From Marsupella aquatica (lineage: Eukaryota > Marchantiophyta), in contig OZ316894.1 of NCBI GenBank assembly GCA_973895155.1, forward strand, positions 310,001-374,000: a stretch of 64,000 nt of DNA, written 5' to 3'. The notes below the pieces were generated by a model. The model was not told the origin of the DNA and ran no database searches. It was given only the letters and a program-made list of their open reading frames with translations. This document shows, one piece after another, positions 34,597-45,320 of the stretch. How positions within the stretch are numbered: the first letter of the stretch is position 1; every line of letters starts with the position of its first letter. Made by a program: the position numbers and the translations under genes.

Positions 34597-36763
34597 TGAG
34601 GATAAGCAAAAAGGTGGAAAAGATCTTGAGAAACACGTTGGGTGTATGGCTGCTTGAGATAGTAGACGGTTACCAACAAGACAACTCTAAGCAACAAGAC
34701 TTCTAATCAACCAAACATCACAAAATTATCCACCTCATCCATAGCCAAAGCAAAGTAACTCATCCATTTACAAAATTGAGGACAACTTCTCCTCAATAAT
34801 CAATAACTATATAGATTTTTCTAAGTCAAAAGTAGGTCTCCATCAAGACCCTCCTAGCAAGTAACACCAAGTAGTATGTATAAGATTGCATCTCAACCCC
34901 TCCAACAAGTCTATCAAAAACAAGACTTCGAAATAGCCTATCTACTCTTGTCCTACACCATCATAACAACTTCAAGAACTTCAACTCTCAAGCAAGCAAA
35001 GCCTCAACCATGGAGAAAAGCTCTTCCCCTTCCATACTCCTTACTTATCATCCTTCAATGTTTCCTTCTCCCAAACTGAGTGGAAAATTGGCCAGCGCTT
35101 CCGCACAAGAGTGAAGCCAATAATTTCCACCTTATCTTCAATGTTCTAGATATTGGGTAAGGATTGCAACAAAGGTGCCCCTTCCAAGCTACATAGACCC
35201 TCGAGGCAAGACAAATCCACACCGGTAGATGGATGAACAAATCAATTACCAAGGCAGCTGCACTCAAGGTTAGGCAACACACCTCCAAGCACACATAAGC
35301 CCAATTCCTTCACATATACTTCCCCAGGTCCCTCTTCCATCAAAGAAACTACCTCCCAACTCTCAACTAGGCCCTTCAAACATTAGGCACCTAGAAGAGA
35401 GGAGCTATGGCTCTTTTACTCACAATCATGACAATATCTCTCTTCCCCACCTCCAAGCTCTCAACTCTGAGAAAGTGAGAATGAAGAATGATCCCCTCCT
35501 TCCCTCCAACCTCTACCTTAAGCCCCTGGCCTGCCTCCCCCATTAGAATTTGCAACTTCCTCCTCCAGCCCACTTAACTCCAACCAAGCACGTACTTGGC
35601 AACAATTGACTAGCAGCCCAACAACTGCCCGCCACCTCTCCACCATAAACCAGACACTAAATCCAAGTGAATGTTGAGCAAATAGGGACTAGACAACAGC
35701 AAAACCATGGACCAATCTCAATCCAACCTAAACTCAAGCTCCAACCACCCTCCAAGCTTCCCCAACACTTGTCAAGGCCTAACTTGTAGTCCAACTAGCT
35801 TTTGCCACCTCTATGAACTCAACCACCTGGTTAACCTCCACAAATAGTAGCCCACCACCAAGGCAAGGCTCGACCTTATCTCCTAGCTTGAGTTGTCATA
35901 CTCAAGCTTGAGCTTCACTCTTAGCCATGCCAACACCAACACTTGTCTCCCCTTCATTTGCTTGCAAATTGGAAACTACCACCTTACCGGTTAAACAACT
36001 CTTTTAACTTTAGTAAGAAGGGGTGGCCATTAGTGCCACGCCACAACCCTCCTCTTCACCTACCAAAGCTTGTCTTGCACTCCAAAACTCGAGCTCTATC
36101 TCTTGCACATGCCACCTAACAATTGTCTCCCCTTCATTTGCTTGCAAATCGAAAACTGCCACCTTACCGGTTTAACTAGCATTTTAACTTGAGTAAGATC
36201 TAAGTGAATAGGAGGTAGCCAACAAGTTATCTTTGACCCTCTCCTTTGAACTTCAAACCCAAGCTTGCCACCTCCCTAACTAGGCACTTAACCATGGTTA
36301 AATTACTCCAAATAATCCTATTTTCTCCAAAAGTTCTAAGAATAAGCTTTGTACATACTTAATGGATAAATAAATATCCATTACTAAGCTAGTAAGCAAA
36401 AATATGGAGTGGCTCTATCTTCTTTGCCATTGGACCTTAAATTCCCGTTGATGATCCCATTGGCCAAACTAATCTTGTCAATTTGCTCCAATTTTTTGTT
36501 ACTAAAAATAGTAAGAAATGCAAAAACTTTTCTATTATTAGCCCATTTTGGTCAAACTTAACTTTAGTAAAAAAAAAAAACATGGAATCAACCATGTAGG
36601 ACCTACCAACTACCTCCTTATTGGTTCTACATTACACTTGTATCACCTTTATTTACTTGTCCATCCACAAAAAAATGCAAAAGTTGCATGTTTTTAATCT
36701 TTTTCTTTCTCTTCTTTTGCACAAGTTAAACATGAGGATTTCTCCCTTAGGAAGAAAACCTCA
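34597..36763 (-). other. Intron-like 2.17-kb insert in accessory gene
   Basis: On the minus strand the segment begins GTTTTCTTCC after ...GTCATGAG and ends TTATCCTCAG before GACAACGC, so it has GT...AG borders. The related gene at 56202-57737 has no such insert. Joining the borders does not keep the reading phase. The interior is C-rich on the plus strand and holds a direct repeat (CTTCATTTGCTTGCAAAT with flanks) at about 35938-36015 and 36118-36200. No gene is seen in it. Confidence 0.5.
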
Positions 36764-38421
36764 TGACAGCGTCCAGGGTCGCAATGACTGCATCGTCTAG
36801 TACATTCGGAGGGGCAGCAGCGACTGATTGCGGGGCCGGGATAGCAGGTCTCACAGCCGCCAGACTTTGGGCCTCGGGCTGAGGTCGCCTCTCCTGGGCT
36901 GGAAATATCCATTGCAATGGGGTCAGCTCGGGCTCGTTGATACGAGGGAGGCTTTGACGGTCAAAACGGGCGTACCACTCGATGATGATTTTGATGTGGC
37001 TAGCAAAGTACGCCTTCCCGCCGAGGTATAAAGTCTTCCTTCTCCACTCCATCTCCTCGTGGAACTTCTTGACGAAAAAGGACGCCCACTTCCTAGGCCG
37101 ATAGTTCTCAACTTGGATGATCTGGGTGGCGGATATTTTGCCCCTTGGTTCCATCACGTGGAGGGCGTATCGCTGGAACTCCAGTCGTTCTACTACCTCC
37201 GGGATGAGGCATGTCCTCATCAAGATCCGTTGTCCACTGCTCCCTTGGCCGGGAAGCTAGAGGACTAATACTTGGCTCCCTTGCCCCTGGGAGCCCGTGA
37301 TTCTACCTGATTTATTCCTTCGAGTAGGCCAAAGATCATTTTAAGATGTGCCTCATTGAGAGACATCACTCTCCCGTGCGCTCGAGTTTGTTGGCGGGCT
37401 TTGTCGGAGTTTTGGATGAACTCCGTCATGTCCTGCCCGTAGTGCTTGCTTCCATTCCAAGGGAGAGAGGCAAGGTGCTCAAACCCTTGGGTCTTCAGGT
37501 AGCATGCATGCTTGGGGTGGAGGATGTTCTTATGGACATTTTCCCCCATGCAATGCATGGTCAGCTTGGCCACCGCAACTGTGGCCAAGGGGAGCCCGGA
37601 TACGGCTGCAGGTTCCTTTCTCTTCCTACCCCGAGACTGGTTCTCGGGGTGATTCAAAGAGGGGGACATTTCCCCATCCTCTCTATCGGGCGGCGGCAGC
37701 GCTACTGCCTTTAACACTGGTGGTGGGGTTGCTACTATCATCATGTTATCCATCCGGGCTTGTGTGAGTGGCGCTAGGTTGCCCTGCGCATGCTGATTTG
37801 CCCCTCATGGTCGCTGGTTCAGGGGAGGGTGAGCCTCCTCGTCTTTGGAACTGATGTTCATCGCGTTTACCATGGATCGCACCTGGAGGGGTGGTGCGAT
37901 CGGTGGTGGAGATCAGCTTGGCTGAGGCCAAGGTGGTGTTGGTGCGGGCACCAATGAGTTGGCGTCGGTTGTAGCTGGAAGAGGCGCCATATGATTCAAC
38001 AAGTTCAAGGGGAAGCCGAGTGAGGTTAGGATAGATGTCTCGCCCGTAGTTGCGGTACCAAACTGATAGTTGATGGAAGCCTGGACTTTGGCGGGGATAT
38101 GATTGAAGTGGTGCCGTTGTAAGTCGATCGTGCCCGGGAGAGTGAAGACCTTATCCGGAAGCCGAAGGAGTGCTTCCTGGAAACCAACGTACTTTGGGCC
38201 GACAAAGAAGTACTCGGAGATCTCGTCGGCACGATAGAGCTCGCTCTGGACGGGAGGTTGAAATCTCCGTTATAGTGAGAGCGCCCGGCTAAGCGGATAA
38301 GTTGTTTGTACTGCCTCTCGGTTTTGTATCAGCGCGGGTTGACCTCGGCCAGTGACTTTGCCAAGTGATTTCCGATGGATAGAAATTGAAGCCAAAACCA
38401 AAGGGCAGAACTGGACATAAT

Positions 38422-40457
38422 TGTAGTATTGTACTAAGGACATAAATCAGCATTTAATGTCCAAAACTCGGTATTCGATCCCATGGAAGAACAAGAAAGG
38501 AATGATTTTCTATCGTTTAACACTTATGAATGACTAAGGTAACAAAAACACAGGTTTGAGCCTTTTACTATGGTTGCTCAGCAAGGCATAGATTTGAATG
38601 TTTGCTTAACATTGTAAATGCAATTAATAAAATGGAAACAAATAACAAAACACAATGAAATCTTGAGGTATGATGAGGGAGTCTGGAAAACACCAAGGTA
38701 ACTTCTCATCAATACTTCATTTGATGTGATTTGGGTGGTATATCCGTAAGAACATTTCTGGAATGGTTTACTGTACTAGGATGATTACTAAAATGCCGTC
38801 AACACGTCTCAACTTTTCCTTCCAAAGGTACTCAGAAAAAAACTAGTAATCAATCACTTCGATATCCAGTCGGTACTCTGAGTCACGAATAATAAACACC
38901 ATCATGATCAAATTGAAGTCATAGGTAATTGGTGAGTAACAATCTTTGCATCCCATGCACAAGCAATGTCACGCCAAAAACTATGCATCAAGAACTCAAG
39001 AAGATGGGTTGTCACCACTTAAGGAATCTATTCCCTCATACTTCTGAGATTCAACTTCATACAAGTAATTTTACTTCAATGATCTAAACTCTCAATCATT
39101 CAGAAGGGAGAAGAATTCCTTTGTATTTGCAAGCTCCATACCATACGAAAACACACGGAAGCTTTGCAAAGGTGATTCCAGTACTGCAGCACATGCCACA
39201 GGCACTACTTTATTTCTTCACACATGAAAATGACACAAATTCTACTTCATATAGGTTAGCAGGAACCCAAGGAGACTGAGATACTGAAAGGACATGCCCT
39301 TTCATATCTAAAGGGTCTTGAATAAACTTAATAACGATCATCCTTGAAAAGTGAGTGGACACTGCTGAAAGTGTCAAAAATGCAGGGGACGCTTCTCAAA
39401 GCGTCGAGGTTTGAGCGGACGCTTTGCAAAGCGTCGGTGTTTGCGGTAAAACTAATAAACAGTGATTTTAATCTAATTTTGACTTCTAAACTAAGAGTCG
39501 GAATGAGTTGAAACTTTTCTAGGGTACTCTACTACATATAGTCTCTATGCTGGTAAAGTTTCAGACTTTTCTGAGATCTCTAAGTGTCTCAAATAAATCG
39601 GTAAAAGTGGCACGATGTTATAAAAGTGCGAAAACTAAAATTTTTTCTAAGTGTCGGGAACATAGTGGACGCTTCAGAAAGCGTCCAAAACTACAAAGGA
39701 CTTTTGTGGACGCTTCAGAAAGCGTCGGCTGAATTTTGAGGTTTTGGTCGCAGCGTCCGTCTTCTGGTCTTCGGGTGCGACGCTTCAGTGGGCGTCGCAG
39801 TGTCGATGTCGCCTTCGGGGTAGCAGATGCTTCTGTGGGCGTCGCTCCTCATGTGGATTGCAAAGCGTCGGAGTACAACTGGTTGGGTGGTGGACGCTTC
39901 AGAAAGCGTCGTGGTCTTTGGGTGGACGCTTTTCAAAGCGTCCAAAAATACAAGGGACGCTTCACAAAGCGTCGGCGAAGTCGTGGCTATGCAAAAAACA
40001 GCAAAACTAAATTAATTCTAACTTTCAAACCACATGTCGGTTTGAGATGAAACTTGCAGGGATGATTCTACTACGCAACTACTACCTCCTGAAAAAGTAT
40101 GAGACTTTTCTGACCATGATAGCTATTTAACTAAAATAGCAGAGATCGGCTGATTGTGATAATTGTATACAGAGCTCATTCTTGTTGAAGAAGTGTTTTG
40201 GAGGCCAGTTCTTGAATCTTCTAGTCTGCATTACTTCTCCAATGATGTCCAGTCTTCTTTCTTGGTAGCATGTAAAGAACAAGGATTTATATTGGCGATC
40301 CTTGTCCAATACAATAGCCTCCGATGAAGCATAACATTAGGTTAAGTGTTCAGTTGATCTAAATTGCTACAAAAGGTAACTAGATTGTACTTTGAGTTTA
40401 GAAAAAGTTTAAAATTTATAAAATTTTCATCATTTCTAACTAATGTACAGCATTACA
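38422..40457 (-). mobile_element. Non-autonomous E-family element, copy 2
   Basis: A 2036-bp element starting TGTAGTATTGTACTAAGGAC and ending GTACAGCATTACA, flanked by an exact 5-bp duplication ATAAT (38417-38421 and 40458-40462). It is collinear with copy 1 (6684-8502) and joins the same two parts of element E, so both descend from one deletion derivative. It landed at the ATG of the Gypsy accessory gene. It also carries the GACGC palindromes listed separately. Confidence 0.8.
39360..39985. repeat. GACGCTTnnnAAAGCGTC palindromic repeats
   Basis: At least seven copies of a near-perfect palindrome (GGACGCTTCAGAAAGCGTC or GGACGCTTTGCAAAGCGTC forms) lie at irregular spacing between about 39385 and 39975. 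They are present in E copy 2 but absent from copy 1, so they spread within this element after the two parted. Confidence 0.85.
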
Positions 40458-41210
40458 ATAATCATGACAGACATACAAGGAACGGTGGTGGATGACTAAG
40501 GAGCAAACAAGTAAGCTGGGATCAAAGCTGGCGCGAAGAGTGAAGTGGTGGTGCTTCACGAGAGAATGGCCCGCCTTTTATACCCTGAGGGCGCGTCGGA
40601 CGAATGGTCCCTTCCTCCTTCTGATAGGCCAATCCTTTCACGCTTGCAGAATACCGGCCACTCCACAGGTCCGGGTTAGAGCGTGTCAACGAGCCGCCCC
40701 CGCCTTGAGTTGTTATACGGACCCGAGGGTGCATCCCTACATGCTCGTATCCCGGGGTATGAATGGTGCTCCACCGCCAGCCCAAGCGTAAATGCTCCTT
40801 ATTGACTAATGATGTCCTAGTCATGGTTACTACCTATTTTAGTGTCGTTATGCTAATTATTACAGACTACTATGTCCTTAGTGCGCGTGCTAAGCATGGA
40901 TTAGACCGAATCACTCATTAACCGTCGTGCTGGCGGCGTCACATCTTGCCATTAAGATCCACGTTGACTTTGCCTGCTTGTCCGGATCTATCCACTACCT
41001 CAAATTAAAGAATGCGCAAAATGGTACCACCGGAAGTAGCGGGGGTCCGCAAGTGAACGCCCGAAAGGATATCAATTTGTAAGGGCATTTATCCACCGTT
41101 GGAGTTGAGCCAAAAGACTTAATGGTGGGTCAGCCTCGTGCTGGGGCAGTTGCATCCTAACTCGGGGATCATGCTGCCATATTGAATGATATACAGCTAT
41201 AGGGTTGGTC
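40458..41210. other. No gene seen
   Basis: GC-rich sequence on the 5' side of the left Gypsy accessory gene and the 3' side of the coiled-coil gene. The frames at 40492-40824 overlap on both strands and are not credible genes. It may be flank or LTR of the element carrying the gene at 41211. Confidence 0.4.
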
Positions 41211-44200
41211 TCAATGTGTAGACCAAACCCGTCGTCGTCTACAAGCTCCCGAAAGAATTGGTGTGGTGTCCAGAAGATTGTAGGTCCAAAGTAATTTCCT
41301 AGTAACTAATCTATAATTATGTACACTTGCCTCTAACCATCTAATTACATTCTCCGTAGGGGTCACCCTTTCCCAAAAGGATGTCTTCTCCCAAACACCC
41401 AGACTCAAATCAACTGGATCAAAGGGAAGCTTGTTGGTTCGGATAGTGTCCCCCGCACAAGCCACTGCAGCTGGATCTCTACCTAGTGAATAAAAATGAG
41501 TCATGGCAATATGACTGAATTGGGGTAGGACGGGGAGATCTACAAAGCTCATCCACTCATTGGTTACTATAAGATGAGAGGTGTAGTAAGGATTGAAAAT
41601 CACACTCGTCCCATTTCTCTCTACGTTGTGCCATCCGGCTGTTTGGAGAAAAGTAACTAGGAAGGGTAGAGTATACTTCCCACAATTGGTGTGGATTTCT
41701 CTCGCCGCCCAAGACTTCATCACTACTTCTACTAAATCAAAGACTTTCCTATGTACTGCTAAACTATAGAACCAATGGAGTTTCCGCGCCGGACAATCGG
41801 GATGCGTAGTGTTTGCATTTGTTATGAGGGCCACATAATGAGGATGGCCAGGGTGCTCTCGCTCCAGTTCGGACAACAATATTTGCGTTACTCTACTGTT
41901 GGCCCTTCCTCCCAATCAAAAATATAAGTCTGTGGGTTGGGTGAACCCAATGGCTCCCGACCATTCAAAGAATGGAAGCATAAATTTGATCCGGACCAAG
42001 ATGTCATACCATATCCGGTTGTAGTTGTCCGGACGAATGGCCCTCTTGTTAATCCCCGATGCGGCCAAAATAACACGGAGAGTTTCCAACCCCATAGCTT
42101 CATCAACTTCAATAGCATTTTGGGATGATATCTTCTACCCCGTGAATAGTTTCCACAAGTTTACACTCACCTTCTGGAGTTGTTCCAGCCTCCTCTTGTG
42201 CATCAGATCTGCCAGTGCATCTTTCAATAACTTAGCTGCCGTGGTAGCCTCATTTCGCAGGCTTTGCACTTCTAGGTCCCAGGCCTTGTAAGTGTCCGTC
42301 AGAATCCGGACCACCTTACTGCATTGCTGGACGAGCTCCTTACTTGCTACTTCCTGTAGCCATCTCTTCCTCTCATTCTCTCTTCTTTCTCCTTCTTCTT
42401 CTAACGTAGCAACGTATGCCTGCTTCTCCTCTAATTGTCCGTGTAGCTCATGATTGGCTCTCCTTACTTCTTGGAGCTTCTCCTCACACTCCAAAGCCCC
42501 CAGTTTGGCTGACGCCTCTTTCTCTGCAAGCTCTTCTGCCCTTTTCCCATGCGCAGTCAGCTGGTCGGACAGCCGGAGTGCCAATTGTTCTCCTTCTCCT
42601 ACTTTTTGCTCCAACTCTTCAATTACTCTTTGCAGCTCATCGGCCTTCTGCTGGGATACAAAACCGCACTTTGCATGCTGGGTGGTTACCTCCTTTAACT
42701 CTTCTTCGGCGGTCGACAAGAGGTGGCTCCATTCTTCCTCCTTGTTAGCCAGCAGCTCCTGCAGCTTCTTTCTCTCCTTCTGGGCCTTTCCTAACTCAAC
42801 CTTTAGGGCCTGTGTTCCAACCTTCTCTGTCTAGACCGCCTCCCGGGCCTGCTGCAGGGTTGTGGTTGCTTCCTCATTTTTCTCCCTCGCTTTGTCTAGC
42901 AATCCCTCTGAGTCCTCCAACTGTTTCAATATGAGCTTGTTAGATTCAAACTTCTTATGTACCTTTACAAGGAGTCGCTCAACCTTCTCTTCTGCTACCC
43001 TCAGCCTCTCCATGTCCCGAATCTTGCCCTCAAATTCTATGACTACTATCCTTGCCATTGCCTTGGTCTCCTTCAAATCCCTCAACCAGTAACATAGATT
43101 CTTGGTGTTGGGGATTGGCTTCCCTATGAACGCCAGACGTTGGGCGGAAGTCCTTAACTCTGCCAGATTGGTGGTATCTGGAAGTTTGGATAGCGTGGGT
43201 TGTTGGAAGGTGGCATTCCTCCCCTCTTCTTCTTCTTCTTCTTCTTCATCTTCATCTTCATTTTCCTCCGGGAGGGTTACTGCCCTTCGTTTCCTCTTGA
43301 GGCTCTTGCAACATTGCTCGGCCTGCTCACTCAGGTTTTGTAAGGCTTTTGCCCCTCCTTCGCTCTCTGCATCCAAATTTTGAGGTGCTTCTCCCTCCTC
43401 TTCCTCGTCGTCATCCTCAAAATCTTCTTCATTGTATTCTGGTGGATCCACATTAACATTAGCTGTGGATCCCAACTTCGCCCTTATTGGTACTATCTCC
43501 TAGGCTTCTTCTTGATCTTTTGACTCCGAGTCTCCTAAGTCCGAATTGTCTGGCGGAGCTCTACTGACTGTCTCTTGGATCTCAAAAACATTGTGTACTA
43601 CAACTCCTAGTTGATACGCTAATAGTCACGAGAACTTTGGACAACCTTTCGCGTCGATCACAGTGGATACACTTGCCTTCCATATTTGAAGCGGATGGAG
43701 GGATCCCAGAAATAGGGCCCTTGCAATGGCAATTCTTGGTAGTGTGGCATGATGATACCCACTCTTAACCATCACCCACTTGGTGCAAAACTTGATGAAG
43801 TTGTGATAATCCTTCTGCTAGATGTCGCCATATTGTATATTTCCCCAACTTATCCGGACCTCCGCTTGTTGCAAGAAGTTCGCTAGCCTGCTTCCTCGAG
43901 GGGGTCTACTTGGTACGTGAGAGGTAGTCCTCCTACCCTGGGAAGATCGAACATTGCGCACAACTTTGGGTTGGAGAAAGTATAAGTCTTTCCCCGGTAC
44001 GTAATAAACATCCCCTCGGGTGACATTGTTACCTTAGTGATTCGTGAGCAGATTTCTCCTGCTTGAGATGTTGATAGATAGCGGTCCATTCAGACCAGGC
44101 CGTAAATCTTGGCTCTGTCAAGTACCGGTCGGCTCTCCTCGATACGTTGGACCTCTGTAATGGAGTTGCGGATCTTCTCTTCGGCCGACAGGGCTCCCTT

Positions 44201-44252
44201 CTTATTCTTGGTCGGGGGAACCTCTACTCTTCGTGCTCCTGCCACTTCCATT
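41211..44252 (-). pseudogene. Large coiled-coil protein of probable transposon origin
   Basis: One long product can be read from ATG 44252 to the stop at 41211. The N-terminal part (SAEEKIRNSITEVQRIEESRPV, then MDRYLSTSQAGEI) crosses a TGA at about 44092, where Trp fits, and shifts phase near 43880. From 43475 to 41211 it stays in a single phase, broken by TAG near 42831, TAG near 42135 and TGA near 41916. It has a strongly acidic section (43440-43220, Glu-rich), a long heptad-rich coiled coil (about 43150-42170), and a globular C-terminal domain with HYVALITNANTTHPDC and LPFLVTFLQTAGWHNV. The layout (small N-domain, acidic, coiled coil, C-domain) resembles the plant transposon-associated proteins that accompany retroelements. 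No known enzyme domain is seen. Confidence 0.5.
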
Positions 44253-44819
44253 TTTGCTCGATGTAAGTGAGGTGTGAGTGGATGGTGTTTGTGATTGCCA
44301 AGTGTTCTCGTAAGGGGGGGGGGGTGGTTTGTCGAGCGTTCTGATGCGTTGTGAGACGAGAACTAGCCCGCCCCCTCTGCCTTAAGCTCAAATGTGGTGC
44401 CTCTTTGGTTCGCGGACGTCCGGACGAATGAGACGGTCATTGTCTCGTAATTGTGAAGTGCCTCGGTCGAGCGACCCAATTCTGACAATCCTAATCACGG
44501 CATTATTCTGGTGACGCTCATGTTTGCGCCTTTACTCATGACTTGGTAAAGGTACGGTACCTATCGTGGCTGTGTACGTAGCTTCCTCTTCCTTCATTTG
44601 GCGGCAGTATCTTAAGTACATATTATGGCTATCCTAACCGTATTAGGGCAATAATGGTGCTTTACTGAAAAAGACAAAAAAGATGGGGTCCGCACATCCG
44701 ATGTTAAAGACCATCGCCGAAATATGATGATGGACCCAAAAGTGCATGCAAAGCCTCACCGTACAATACTTTTCAATGTTTGTACAATCAAATTCCGTAC
44801 AGATTGCGTGTTTGTAAAG
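44253..44819. other. 5' flank of coiled-coil gene
   Basis: No gene is seen. A G10-G11 run lies at about 44314-44325. This side should hold the promoter or LTR of the minus-strand gene, but no repeat partner was found in the window. Confidence 0.4.
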
Positions 44820-45320
44820 AATGACAATGTCCGTACAGATCTACCATCCTCGACGAGGCCCAAATCCATCTCAGAGAGGCTCTCCGAGTACGACTAAAGG
44901 TCAAAAGGTAACGACACTACGACTAGGAAACCATGGGTAAAAACGGACTGTGGACAACAAGAGAACCAAGACCAATTTGGAGACACTCGCCGAGTACAAA
45001 TACTGTTGCCCAAAATGGCCCGAGTCCATCCCGGAGACCCCCGCCGAGAATAATTTAGGGTGAAAACTAATGACACTCCGAGTGAGGAAGTGTTAGGTGG
45101 GCCCCAAGTGTCCCTAATCCACCACAGAGAGGCTCGCCAGATAGCACGACCGCATGTTAGAGACCTCGCCGACTAGGATTCTAGGTAAAAGTCGATGAGA
45201 ATCCATCTCAGAATCTCGGAGACCCCCGCCGAGAATGACTTGGGATGAAAAGTAAATGACACTCGACGACTGAGGAAGTCTTTAATCCACCACGTAGAGG
45301 CTCGCCAAATATGAATTATG
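44820..45320. repeat. Degenerate tandem repeat, about 170 bp
   Basis: Blocks of the type CCGGAGACCCCCGCCGAGAAT, AATGACACTC and CACAGAGAGGCTCGCC recur two to four times in the same order. The unit is roughly 90-190 bp and heavily diverged. No coding potential is seen. Confidence 0.6.

Larger units (their letters stand above)
33350..38419 (-). pseudogene. Gypsy accessory coiled-coil protein, copy 2
   Basis: Read on the minus strand, the product starts at an ATG at or just above 38418 (MSSSALWFWLQF). It continues in pieces through 38270-37760 (YRADEISEYFF ... PGTIDLQRHHFN), 37753-37265 (MGENVHKNILHPKHA ... MSLNEAHLKMIFGL) and 37223-36762 (NYRPRKWASFFVKKFHEEME). A 2.17-kb insert follows, then 34697-34038 and a coiled-coil end at 33652-33350, which is itself split by MITE copy B. 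It aligns block for block with the protein at 56202-58660. Stops include a TGA near 38331 where Trp fits. The family is not recognised; a rod-like, gag-like or virion-structural role is possible but unproven. Confidence 0.65.
32450..38421 (-). mobile_element. Defective Gypsy-family copy, left
   Basis: The segment starts with an LTR-like region (TGTCACGG..., 32450-about 33340) that is clearly related to the LTRs at 55303 and 63545. It continues into the same accessory protein gene as the right-hand Gypsy (33350-38419, minus strand). No gag, protease, reverse transcriptase or integrase is present. It holds MITE copy B, an intron-like 2.17-kb insert (34597-36763), and ends at the E derivative inserted at 38422. 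The second LTR was not found. Confidence 0.7.
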
